A DNA stretch of 6,348 bases from an uncultured Clostridia bacterium (GCA_947381875.1 CANCXY010000193.1:1-6348); one strand, 5' to 3'; positions 1-5,526 are shown, numbered from the stretch's first letter. Numbers and translations: made by a program. The notes: generated by a model not told the origin, from the letters alone.

Positions 1-556
1 GGATGATATATTTGCGCCCCATCTCGGTATTCTTTTTCTCCGCGTCCGCCTCGGTGGTGATCGCGATACGGGTGATCGTCACTTCCTGCGGCATGACCGG
101 CTCCACACTGCGGGCAAAGCCCAGCTGCACCGGCCCGCGCACCTGGCCGCAGTTCAGCGCCGATTTGACAAAAGTAGTCATCACCGCGCCAAAGGTGCGG
201 ATGTCATAAAAGTTGGCACACATCCAATCCCGAATCTTTTCGTCCAGAGCCGGATCCACTTTCTTTTTCTCCTTCACAGTTTTTTCCGTGACATCCAGCG
301 CCGTATACGCCTCCGCGTCGCGGCGATTCAGCGGCACGCTATCCTGGATGTAGATGCGCCAACCGGGCGCGCCTTCCTTTTTCATCTGTACATAGTTGCG
401 GATCTTTCGTTTCAGACATACATCGGTGACAAGCCCCAGGTTGGTTTCCGCGTCTACACGGGGCATATTGCCCGCGTCGGGGTCGCCGTTGGGATTGCCG
501 TTTTCCACATCGAACAGGATAACAAATTCATAACGGTTTTTGATCGGTTCAGCCAT
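1..556 (-). CDS. cas7c: Cas7c (Csd2), type I-C Cascade backbone subunit, 5' part only
   Basis: The first 185 residues are visible; the rest lies beyond the left edge. Cas7c forms the helical backbone of the type I-C Cascade complex, with several copies binding the crRNA spacer. The sequence begins MAEPIKNRYEFVILFDVENG and continues with NPNGDPDAGNMPR, then LGLVTDVCLKRKIRNYV, which is the family's hallmark N-terminus. Further on, the segment around residues 125-155 (FGAVMTTF, then GQVRGPVQLGFARS) is also typical of Csd2. The ATG lies inside the end of cas8c, with an 8-nt overlap (ATGGCTGA), and is preceded by AAGGAGG about 9 nt upstream, so translation is probably coupled to cas8c. This is the third gene of the operon. 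Identification is firm, from family motifs and from gene order. Whether the 3' part is intact cannot be seen. Confidence 0.96.
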   Translation of the reverse strand, partial: MAEPIKNRYEFVILFDVENGNPNGDPDAGNMPRVDAETNLGLVTDVCLKRKIRNYVQMKKEGAPGWRIYIQDSVPLNRRDAEAYTALDVTEKTVKEKKKVDPALDEKIRDWMCANFYDIRTFGAVMTTFVKSALNCGQVRGPVQLGFARSVEPVMPQEVTITRIAITTEADAEKKNTEMGRKYII

Positions 557-920
557 TTTCTTTTTCCTCCTTTTTTGTCTGGTAACGGGCCTGTGTCTGA
601 TGGTAATACCCAAGCTGGAAAGCCCCCTGCTGCGGCAGGCTCAGCCGGTCGGGATATGCCTGTTCAAAATGGGAAAGTATATCCGTCAGCTTTTTTTCAT
701 AGCTGATCCGAAGCCCTTTGTCCATCTTGCGCATATGTTTTTGTGCCAGGGAAATAAGTGTGGGAAACACACGGCTGGGGGTAGCTGATGCGGCAGTGAA
801 ATATTTATCCCGAATCGTGGCGTTGATGCCGGGATTGGCCGCCGACTGTACAGCCTCCAGGACAGAAAACAGCCGCCCCAGGTTATAGGGTACGCTTGTG
901 CTGTCAGTTTTCAGGGACAC
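549..920 (-). CDS. cas11c: Cas11c, small Cascade subunit from an internal start within cas8c
   Basis: In characterised type I-C systems the small subunit is translated from an internal start in the 3' part of cas8c and is needed for full Cascade assembly. Here an excellent internal site is visible. AGAGGAGG (929-936, read on the minus strand) is followed after 8 nt by an in-frame GTG (918-920), corresponding to Val460 of Cas8c. The product would be 123 residues, M(V)SLKTDSTSVPYNLGR onward to the shared C-terminus. This matches the expected size of about 120 residues and a mostly alpha-helical, Lys/Arg/Gln-rich content. The site strength and position are seen directly; the function is by analogy with known I-C systems. 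The Shine-Dalgarno also codes for Glu-Glu, so a chance origin is possible but unlikely at this location. Confidence 0.82.
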   Translation of the reverse strand: MSLKTDSTSVPYNLGRLFSVLEAVQSAANPGINATIRDKYFTAASATPSRVFPTLISLAQKHMRKMDKGLRISYEKKLTDILSHFEQAYPDRLSLPQQGAFQLGYYHQTQARYQTKKEEKENG

Positions 921-2297
921 AGTAAAAACCTCCTCTGGATTGGGGATATCGGGATGGGGCGCTTTCAGGTAAAATGCTTTCAGAATCGCCGCGCGCCCCC
1001 GCGTGACCTCCCTGTCGGCCCGGATGCGCAGCGTTACAGCGTTCCGCAGGCCGGCGGGATAGCGGGTATCCGTGAGGATGGCCCGCAGGGTTTCGCCTGT
1101 CAGATGCGGGCTTGGGCTTTTCACCTTAGATTTCTGGTTGACCGTTTCCTCCATCATTTTCCATAAAGGGATCGTCTCAAATGTATCACTGGCTGGATGG
1201 ACGATCTCCATCCGCTCATGATGCCGCCGCACGTTTTTCAGAAAGCCGCCAAAGGTATTGCGCAGGAAAAAGCGCACGAACAAACGGGCCACGTTCGGCG
1301 CAAGCCCAAGGATATAAAAATCCATCTCCGGGTCCAGCCTTGCTTCATCATAGAGGACATCCCTGCCCTCGGAAAGATCCTTCGCCATCTTTGACAGATC
1401 CTCTACGCTGTAACTGGAAGTGCCAAGCGCAAAGCCCTCCCAGAAGTCCTGGTATGCAACCCCGCCGTCCTCCGCCCAGAACACCACTGTGGTATCCCCT
1501 ATGCAGAATGTATGTTCCCGGTCGGCCAGCAGATAATTCAGGGCAGCCGTATAGGCAAAGGCGGCATATTTGCTTGTCGGGGCATTCAGATTCTGTTCCC
1601 GTCTATAGGAACAAAACGCCGGCGCGTTAAAGGATACCAGCGCCGCACCGCTGGACTGCGCGTCCGCGACCCCTTTGATGGAAGGGTGTACAGCCTCCGC
1701 CGCTCCTTTTTTGCCTGTAACGAGGCACACTGTTTCCGGCCCGTCTCCCGCAGCGTCATAATGCGCCTGCCATGCCTCGCGCAGCAAGGGGTCTTCGTGT
1801 ACAAAACTGCTGTTGTAACGGAATATCAGGTTTGCGCTCGCGAGGATATCTTCCCAGTCTATTTGCAGCGCGGGGTGGAGCGCAGCTTTTTCCGGCTCCC
1901 AACGGTCGAAGAAGCACAGCACAGCACGGGCGGCAGGGCTATCCACACCATCCAAAAGCTGATGGTGCAGTTTGCGGCAGCAGGCAAAGCATTTGTGGCT
2001 GCGCTGGGGCTTTCCTTTGTCATCTACCCCCAGGATATAGCTGGCATTGTCCCAGAGGAAGTTGGCGACGATACCCACCGTGCGCTTCGCGGGGGCAGGC
2101 AGAGACATTTCTCTTGGCACGAGGACTTTTTTCTTCCCCCGCTCCTGCTCATGCTTCAACAGGATCACCTGTTCCAACTCCCCTTCGCCGTTGATTTGCA
2201 GCGCATAGGATATCTTCGCACCTGCCCAACCCGGCCTGTCAAGCCTCCCCTGTGCCGCCAGCGTCTCATAGTAGGCCGTAAGCGATTGCAGGATCAT
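549..2297 (-). CDS. cas8c: Cas8c (Csd1), type I-C Cascade large subunit
   Basis: This 582-residue protein is of normal length for Csd1/Cas8c, the large subunit that recognises the PAM and helps open target DNA in type I-C Cascade. Family signatures visible are CLVTGKKGAAEAVHPSIKGV (residues 191-210), SFNAPAFCSY followed by NLNAPTSKYAAFAYTAALNY (222-256), and IGDTTVVFWAE (266-276). A Cys-rich patch (residues 103-107, CFACC) lies in the N-terminal part. The ATG overlaps the cas5c stop by 4 nt (ATGA), and the stop overlaps the cas7c start by 8 nt, so the three genes are one translationally coupled unit. The last 123 codons probably also make the small subunit Cas11c from an internal start (separate entry). 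The frame is intact and nothing suggests decay. Long open frames on the opposite strand here are shadows. Confidence 0.96.
   Translation of the reverse strand: MILQSLTAYYETLAAQGRLDRPGWAGAKISYALQINGEGELEQVILLKHEQERGKKKVLVPREMSLPAPAKRTVGIVANFLWDNASYILGVDDKGKPQRSHKCFACCRKLHHQLLDGVDSPAARAVLCFFDRWEPEKAALHPALQIDWEDILASANLIFRYNSSFVHEDPLLREAWQAHYDAAGDGPETVCLVTGKKGAAEAVHPSIKGVADAQSSGAALVSFNAPAFCSYRREQNLNAPTSKYAAFAYTAALNYLLADREHTFCIGDTTVVFWAEDGGVAYQDFWEGFALGTSSYSVEDLSKMAKDLSEGRDVLYDEARLDPEMDFYILGLAPNVARLFVRFFLRNTFGGFLKNVRRHHERMEIVHPASDTFETIPLWKMMEETVNQKSKVKSPSPHLTGETLRAILTDTRYPAGLRNAVTLRIRADREVTRGRAAILKAFYLKAPHPDIPNPEEVFTVSLKTDSTSVPYNLGRLFSVLEAVQSAANPGINATIRDKYFTAASATPSRVFPTLISLAQKHMRKMDKGLRISYEKKLTDILSHFEQAYPDRLSLPQQGAFQLGYYHQTQARYQTKKEEKENG
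929..936 (-). promoter_or_regulatory. Internal ribosome binding site for Cas11c
   Basis: AGAGGAGG on the minus strand with an 8-nt spacer (TTTTTACT) to the GTG at 918-920, in frame with cas8c. It is as strong as the sites of the annotated starts in this window, and it decides the Cas11c start. Confidence 0.8.
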
Positions 2298-2950
2298 CCA
2301 ATCACCTCCCCGCTGTCCCGCGCGGGGACTTCCAATACTCCGTCATGCAGGGCGGCGCGGAAAAAGAGAGGCTTGATGTTCTCTGGATCGGTGTAATCCA
2401 TATCCCAAAGCATATAGCCCAAATCTTTTGTTCCCGCAAGCTCTGATGGACAGAGGGGCGGCGTTTCACATGGCCGGAACTGGGCTGGGAACTCCCGGCA
2501 GCCGAAATAGGGCTGGTGATAGAACTGCCCTTTGTGGATACGCCGCTGGATAATATCCTGGAATTTTCCGGCGTTATCCCCTAAGGCCGCTTTTTCCGTA
2601 AGGACAAAATGCGCGTCGATCACATAGCGCACATCTCGTAGCATCAGGGTGGCCCGGATATCCTCAGAAGCGGCCAAATACAGCTCCCCTTTTCCCCGCT
2701 CCATCACTGTCCGGGCCGTGCGGGCGCTGACAACAGAGTGAACCTCGTTGCGCCGCACATCGGCAAAGCGGATCGGGGCGCAGACATGGATACGCTCTAT
2801 GATCCACCGCAGGCCGGGATGCCAGAATATGGATTCTATCAACCCGCGCGCTGCCGAGGGCGTCATTACATCATAGCTTACACGTTCCGTTTTCAGCTCT
2901 GGCCTTGTGAAGCATGCGTACTCCCCCCGAACTTCTAAGCGAATTGGCAC
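2294..2950 (-). CDS. cas5c: Cas5c (Cas5d), type I-C crRNA-processing Cascade subunit
   Basis: This is a 218-residue Cas5 of the I-C type. In this subtype Cas5 replaces Cas6: it cuts the CRISPR precursor RNA and stays bound at the 5' handle. Typical features are the start RLEVRGEYACFTRPELK, then RVSYDVMTPSAARGLIESIF (residues 23-42), RRNEV (66-70), and the block AGKFQDIIQRR followed by HQPYFGCREFPAQF (127-158). The position equivalent to catalytic Tyr46 of the B. halodurans enzyme is Phe42, and the Lys-His pair there reads Lys129-Phe130; only the lysine is kept. The start is GTG, chosen because AGGAGG lies 7 nt upstream and the family N-terminus begins there. It is the first gene of the operon, directly behind a strong promoter; no cas3 precedes it. 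It overlaps cas8c by 4 nt. Confidence 0.95.
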   Translation of the reverse strand: MPIRLEVRGEYACFTRPELKTERVSYDVMTPSAARGLIESIFWHPGLRWIIERIHVCAPIRFADVRRNEVHSVVSARTARTVMERGKGELYLAASEDIRATLMLRDVRYVIDAHFVLTEKAALGDNAGKFQDIIQRRIHKGQFYHQPYFGCREFPAQFRPCETPPLCPSELAGTKDLGYMLWDMDYTDPENIKPLFFRAALHDGVLEVPARDSGEVIG

Positions 2951-2980
2951 GATAGGACCTCCTTTTCTTCATTTTTCCAT

Positions 2981-3009
2981 ATTATACCCCTTTTTTCGCG
3001 GCTCGTCAA
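2981..3009 (-). promoter_or_regulatory. Strong sigma-A promoter of the cas5c-cas8c-cas7c operon
   Basis: On the minus strand, TTGACG (3004-3009), a 17-nt spacer, and TATAAT (2981-2986). The predicted transcription start is about 25-30 nt before the GTG of cas5c, and AGGAGG lies in between. With optimal spacing and only one mismatch to consensus, the Cascade genes should be transcribed independently of anything further upstream. Confidence 0.85.
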
Positions 3010-3084
3010 TATAAAAATTCAGAGAGTATACTTGTAAAAATATTTTTTGTTGAATTTGACGGAATTTGTGGTACAATAAATCCC

Positions 3085-3128
3085 AAAACGGCAAAAAGGC
3101 GCTGTCTGTCTGGCCTTTTTGCCGTTTT
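3085..3128. terminator. Bidirectional terminator between the integrase and cas5c
   Basis: A perfect 16-bp stem, AAAACGGCAAAAAGGC (3085-3100) pairing with 3113-3128, and a 12-nt loop. The stem is bounded by T-runs on both strands (TTTTT at 3125-3129 on plus, TTTT on minus), so it can act in both directions. It would stop integrase transcripts 22 nt after the stop codon and insulate the cas promoter. Confidence 0.8.
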
Positions 3129-3149
3129 TGTTACTATTGTGTTGTTTGT

Positions 3150-4190
3150 TCAGTGTTCATTCGCGGTATTTTTGGGCGCTTTTATAAGCTCCACAGCAGC
3201 GCGCAATTCCTCCAGCGTCTTGTGGTTGTACACGCGGTTGCCGGTGTCCTTCGAGACGTGACCCATCAGCAGGTCAATACACTTCCTGTTTGCCCCGGCA
3301 CTGTCCAACATGGATTCAAATGTATGGCGGCAGCTATGGGGTGTGCCGGGTATCTGTAGTCTCGCCGCAAGGATGCCCCATATTTTTCTGTACTGCTTCG
3401 AGGGGATCTGATGTCCTTCCTGTTGAATCAGATACTCTCCTGGTTCCAGCATCCGACGCTCTATGTAAGGGCAGATTGCGGAGTGGATGGGCACCACACG
3501 GTTTTTCCCAGCTTTGGTTTTTGTGCCGCCTTTCATCGTGCCTGCGGCAAGGTCCACATCCGCCTTCTTCATGTCCAACAGCTCGCTGATGCGCCACCCG
3601 GAATAAATGAAAATAAGTATAGTGTCTACCCATGGTTCCTCCTGGTGTGCCCATATGCGCGCAATCACTTCATTTGAGAATCGGTCGCGCGTGGTGGGCG
3701 GGATAGGGGCGGATGTGAGCAGGTCGGAGTAACAGCGGCTGACGACATCCAGCTCCAGCGCGAAGTGGTCGAGGTGCCCCCAGAAGTTCTTTATCGCTGC
3801 CTGCGTGCTGTACCCGCGCCCGCAATTATCAATCGTATCCTGCATTTGGTATGCCTTGATTGTTTTATACGGCAGATCAGCCAGCGCGGCACAGTGCTTG
3901 AATGCGGTTAAGAGCGACAATCGGTTCGATTCGCCTAACTTCTGCGCTTTCTTTTCCTTCCACAGCGCGAACAGCTCCGCCAATGTAATTTTCGCCCTGT
4001 CCACATCCCAGGGGTTGCGGTTGTACTCTGCCAGCAGCATATTTCCTTCTTCGCGGGTCTCGGCATAGCCAATAATGCTGTACATGGGCTGCCCGTTGTC
4101 CTTCCATCCAGACAACTTTTTGACGATGAATGGGCGGCGGCGGTTGCCGGATAAGCGTGCGACGGTGCCATATCCATTCGGATTTCGCAA
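3150..4190 (-). CDS. int: Tyrosine-family site-specific integrase
   Basis: The protein is 346 residues from the preferred TTG start (353 if read from a TTG at 4211). It catalyses integration and excision of the element by strand exchange at att sites. The N-terminal part begins with RNPNGYGTVARLSGNRRRPF, an arm-binding domain common in Firmicutes integrases, followed by an SAM-like core-binding domain. All catalytic residues are present, numbered from the 4211 start: Arg207 (YSGWRISELL), a Lys in TKAGKNR, His292 and Arg295 (HSCRHTF), His318 (LMGHVS) and Tyr328 (RVYNHKTLEEL). It should therefore be active. The TTG at 4188-4190 is chosen because AGGTG lies 7 nt upstream and the protein would open as M-RNPNGYG, as in relatives. 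GTG at 4197-4199 is the alternative. It is probably read from the same strand as the two small upstream genes. Confidence 0.94.
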   Translation of the reverse strand: MRNPNGYGTVARLSGNRRRPFIVKKLSGWKDNGQPMYSIIGYAETREEGNMLLAEYNRNPWDVDRAKITLAELFALWKEKKAQKLGESNRLSLLTAFKHCAALADLPYKTIKAYQMQDTIDNCGRGYSTQAAIKNFWGHLDHFALELDVVSRCYSDLLTSAPIPPTTRDRFSNEVIARIWAHQEEPWVDTILIFIYSGWRISELLDMKKADVDLAAGTMKGGTKTKAGKNRVVPIHSAICPYIERRMLEPGEYLIQQEGHQIPSKQYRKIWGILAARLQIPGTPHSCRHTFESMLDSAGANRKCIDLLMGHVSKDTGNRVYNHKTLEELRAAVELIKAPKNTANEH

Positions 4191-4200
4191 AAAAATCACC

Positions 4201-4282
4201 TGTCCTTTCAAAAAAGGTAGACTTTTTCAAGGACAAGTGGTAAAATGATAGTGCTTGGGGTATCATTTTACGGGGCTTGTCC
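4201..4282 (-). promoter_or_regulatory. Integrase leader with two mutually exclusive hairpins
   Basis: Read on the minus strand, GGACAAG (4282-4276) can pair with CTTGTCC (4237-4231), enclosing a perfect 11-bp stem GTAAAATGATA / TATCATTTTAC (4271-4261 with 4250-4240). The same CTTGTCCTT stretch can instead pair as TGTCCTT (4235-4229) with AAGGACA (4207-4201), extended by AAAAA/TTTTT. That second hairpin includes the purine-rich sequence in front of the integrase start (AAGGACAGGTG). The two folds share five bases and cannot coexist, so the leader could switch the ribosome binding site on or off. A DNA-level role, as a protein-binding palindrome, is equally possible. Confidence 0.5.
4218..4246 (+). 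promoter_or_regulatory. Possible plus-strand promoter for a short RNA
   Basis: TAGACT (4218-4223), a 17-nt spacer and TAAAAT (4241-4246). The -35 matches only 4 of 6 consensus bases. It is listed because a good terminator follows within 90 nt and no gene lies between. Confidence 0.3.
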
Positions 4283-4334
4283 CTGTGGTATCCTTGCCGC
4301 CCCCCGGTGCGCCAACACCAGGGGCGGTTTTTTT
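4253..4334 (+). ncRNA. Candidate small RNA antisense to the integrase leader
   Basis: If the promoter at 4218-4246 is used, the transcript would start near 4253 and end at the T-run 4328-4334, giving about 82 nt without an open frame of note. It would be complementary to the region between the 54-residue gene and the integrase, including one arm of the leader hairpins. Evidence is limited to a moderate promoter and a strong terminator. Confidence 0.25.
4297..4334 (+). terminator. Rho-independent terminator, plus strand
   Basis: CCGCCCC (4297-4303) pairs with GGGGCGG (4321-4327), with an inner GGTG/CACC stem and a 6-nt loop, followed by TTTTTTT (4328-4334). There is no T-run on the minus-strand side, so it acts on plus-strand transcription. 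No annotated plus-strand gene lies just upstream, which suggests an unannotated transcript. Confidence 0.7.
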
Positions 4335-4497
4335 ATTTTCTACGCCGTTTAGGCTTTCCCACTAATGCGTTAACCAACAGCTTTCGGGCTTTGTTCCTGC
4401 GCCCTGCCTTCGTTGTCGGTATACCTGTGATTTTGGCGATTTTCCTCTTTGCCGAAGTAATTCCAAGGGCACGTTTCCAACTGAAGCCAAAGGCCAT
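4333..4497 (-). CDS. Small, very basic protein of unknown function (54 aa)
   Basis: Sequence opens MAFGFSWKRALGITSAKRKI and contains the segment GIPTTKAGRRNKARK (residues 25-39), ending in KPKRRRK. More than a quarter of the residues are Lys or Arg and there are almost no acidic residues, so binding to nucleic acid is plausible but not shown. I do not recognise a named family. The ATG is chosen because GGGGAGG lies 8 nt upstream (4506-4512, minus). A longer reading from 4581 would start without such a site and would overlap the zinc-domain gene out of frame. The gene starts only 4 nt after the stop of that gene, so the two form an operon. The integrase follows 142 nt downstream on the same strand. 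Confidence 0.7.
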   Translation of the reverse strand: MAFGFSWKRALGITSAKRKIAKITGIPTTKAGRRNKARKLLVNALVGKPKRRRK

Positions 4498-4501
4498 TTT
4501 A

Positions 4502-4801
4502 TCAACCTCCCCTATTGCATATGCCGCAACGACTATATCCCGCTTCTTTTGCGGCTTCCTCGCTTTCAAACCATATTTCATTTTCTGGCGTTATTTTTCG
4601 CGCTGCAGAACATTCCCTATCATGGTATTTATCTGAATCCCTGCTCCCCAGCAAATACCCTTCTTTACATTCCCTATCATATCCTTGGAAGGGTGTTTTC
4701 CCCGGCGTTGCGCTTTCTGCCTCACCAGGCGATATACTTGATGTGCTGTCTGGCGCAGGCTCTGCTATGGATACGGGCAATGACGGTGATTCCGGCGGCA
4801 T
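4502..4801 (-). CDS. Small protein with Ada-like zinc-binding domain, N-terminus probably frameshifted
   Basis: The open frame of 99 residues has a Pro/Ser/Glu-rich linker (residues 1-40) followed by a compact C-terminal domain. That domain reads YLLGSRDSDKYHDREC, then ENEIWFESEEAAKEAGYSRC, then GIC. The pattern KYH-x3-C ... GY-x2-C-x2-C (His60, Cys64, Cys92, Cys95) resembles the Ada-type metal-binding fold often found at the C-terminus of small secreted or phage-borne Firmicutes proteins. The ATG at 4799-4801 has only AGGA two nt upstream, which is too close. A much better start and ribosome binding site lie at 4892 in another frame and run into a stop at 4815 (next entry). This suggests a +1 frameshift near 4815-4850, or a reading-frame change during translation. 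The gene is followed closely by the 54-residue basic protein. Confidence 0.6.
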   Translation of the reverse strand: MPPESPSLPVSIAEPAPDSTSSISPGEAESATPGKTPFQGYDRECKEGYLLGSRDSDKYHDRECSAARKITPENEIWFESEEAAKEAGYSRCGICNRGG

Positions 4802-4814
4802 ATCCTGTTGGATA

Positions 4815-4892
4815 CTACTGGTACCATTGGTTCGCGGCGTGCGCCCCTGCCGCTATCACAAGCCCCTTGACAAGGCCTTTTCCGTCTTTCAT
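4815..4892 (-). pseudogene. Detached N-terminal segment of the zinc-domain gene, or a 25-aa leader peptide
   Basis: MKDGKGLVKGLVIAAGAHAA followed by NQWYQ and a TAG (4815-4817). The ATG has a textbook ribosome binding site (AGAGGTGAG, 7 nt upstream), unlike the downstream 99-codon frame. The peptide has a mildly hydrophobic Gly/Ala-rich stretch (residues 7-20). Removing one base in the AGTAGTA stretch just after codon 25 would join it to QSIQQDMPPESPSLP of the next frame, giving one protein of roughly 130 residues. I infer that this is the original N-terminus. A sequencing error, a decayed gene, or a short coupled leader peptide are all possible. Confidence 0.5.
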
Positions 4893-4947
4893 ATGGCAAC
4901 TCACCTCTTTTCACAAAAAGAAAAAGATTTTTTGTGGAATATGCCCA

Positions 4948-4976
4948 TTGGAATTTACAACCATCAGTTGTATAAT
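4948..4976 (+). promoter_or_regulatory. Promoter of the 35-aa gene with an internal operator
   Basis: TTGGAA (4948-4953), 17-nt spacer, perfect TATAAT (4971-4976). A 6-bp inverted repeat TACAAC-N5-GTTGTA (4956-4972) fills the spacer and touches the -10, a typical repressor operator position. The predicted start is near 4983, about 34 nt before the ATG. Confidence 0.7.
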
Positions 4977-5016
4977 TGGCTTTACAGGAATTTCGTGCGG
5001 GGGAAAGGGGAAAAGC

Positions 5017-5124
5017 ATGGAAGAAAAGGAAAACATCCTCACATCTATAGAGCGTGTCTTAAAAGACCTTACCACGGAACAGCTTAAAAGCGTGTATCAA
5101 TTTGCCCTGCACTGCTCCCGATAA
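5017..5124 (+). CDS. Microprotein (35 aa) with repressor-tail-like helix
   Basis: The sequence is MEEKENILTSIERVLKD followed by LTTEQLKSVYQFALHCSR. It is supported as a gene by GGGAAAGGGG 6 nt before the ATG, a good promoter (4948-4976) and a strong terminator 15 nt after the stop. It has no DNA-binding domain and looks like one or two amphipathic helices. The segment LTTEQLKSV resembles MTTEQWEAL in the C-terminus of the neighbouring repressor (5149-5526), with which it is convergent. I infer a role as a partner or inhibitor of a repressor by helix pairing; nothing shows this directly. Longer plus-strand open frames that include it (from 4515 and 4549) begin far upstream of the promoter, across the opposite-strand zinc-domain gene, and are not real. 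Confidence 0.65.
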   Translation: MEEKENILTSIERVLKDLTTEQLKSVYQFALHCSR

Positions 5125-5139
5125 GCGCCTGCCCCCTGC

Positions 5140-5167
5140 GCCGACCCTCTAAGGGTCGGCCTTTTTT
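5140..5167 (+). terminator. Rho-independent terminator of the 35-aa gene
   Basis: GCCGACCCT (5140-5148) pairs with AGGGTCGGC (5152-5160), with a 3-nt loop, then TTTTTT (5162-5167). The stem also encodes the last residues (ADP-stop) of the convergent repressor gene on the other strand. Confidence 0.85.
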
Positions 5168-5526
5168 ATATCCTCCGCTAAATTCACAGCGACCTGCTCC
5201 AGCGCCTCCCATTGCTCTGTTGTCATACGGGACAAAGCCGAGATGAGACGGTAGCGGAAATCCGTCTGCCCGCTTAGCACGTCCCCGAAAAACGCTGCCA
5301 TTTCCTCGTTGCGGGAACGCTGGACGAACATATCGCCCTCACCCGTGCGCAACCACATCTCGTTGACATTGAACTCACGGCAGATATCGGAAACCGTTCT
5401 ATCACTTGGCCGCTTTGCCCCTGAGCATAGCTCTGACACAAATGGAGCCGATACCTTTATGGTTTTCGCAAAATCACTCTTTTTCATTTGCAGCGTCTCT
5501 ATCAGCGCTGAAATCCTCTTATTCAT
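5149..5526 (-). CDS. XRE-family (Cro/CI-type) repressor 1
   Basis: The 125-residue protein has an N-terminal helix-turn-helix (about residues 3-65). MNKRISALIETLQMKKSDFA is followed by VSAPFVSELCSG and then by SDRTVSDICREFNVNEMWLR (41-60) and TGEGDMF. This block is typical of prophage repressors in Clostridia. The C-terminal third (residues 80-125) is helical and includes RMTTEQWEALEQVAVNL, a likely oligomerisation helix. It lacks the LexA/CI-type protease domain, so release by RecA-driven self-cleavage is unlikely. The ATG has GGAGGTG 4 nt upstream. Its promoter is near-consensus and carries a dyad over the -10 (5546-5559), which suggests self-repression. It points toward the integrase and is convergent with the 35-aa gene. 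Confidence 0.9.
   Translation of the reverse strand: MNKRISALIETLQMKKSDFAKTIKVSAPFVSELCSGAKRPSDRTVSDICREFNVNEMWLRTGEGDMFVQRSRNEEMAAFFGDVLSGQTDFRYRLISALSRMTTEQWEALEQVAVNLAEDIKKADP

Noticed and set aside
1940..1960. CTATCCACACC in cas8c resembling the start of the 27-bp inverted repeat
   Set aside because: The match ends after about 8 bases and lies within conserved coding sequence; it is chance.
1512..2396. A 294-codon plus-strand open frame opposite cas8c
   Set aside because: It is the antisense shadow of a clearly identified cas8c with family motifs; it has no plausible ribosome binding site or promoter and its composition is not protein-like.
3050..3077. Plus-strand promoter-like sequence TTGAAT-16-TACAAT
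   Set aside because: Transcription would start directly at the terminator hairpin (3085-3128) and yield almost no RNA; it is probably chance in an AT-rich stretch or part of the attachment region.
2951..3149. Possible CRISPR leader or repeats next to the cas genes
   Set aside because: No repeated 30-37 nt unit with spacers is present here or elsewhere in the window, and no I-C-type repeat sequence is seen.
3334..3654. A 106-codon minus-strand frame inside the integrase
   Set aside because: It is an out-of-frame reading within the integrase, whose catalytic motifs are all in the main frame.
4515..5124. Two overlapping plus-strand frames of about 190 codons
   Set aside because: They run across the opposite-strand zinc-domain gene and start far upstream of the only good plus-strand promoter (4948-4976). 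Only the last 35 codons, from 5017, have their own ribosome binding site.
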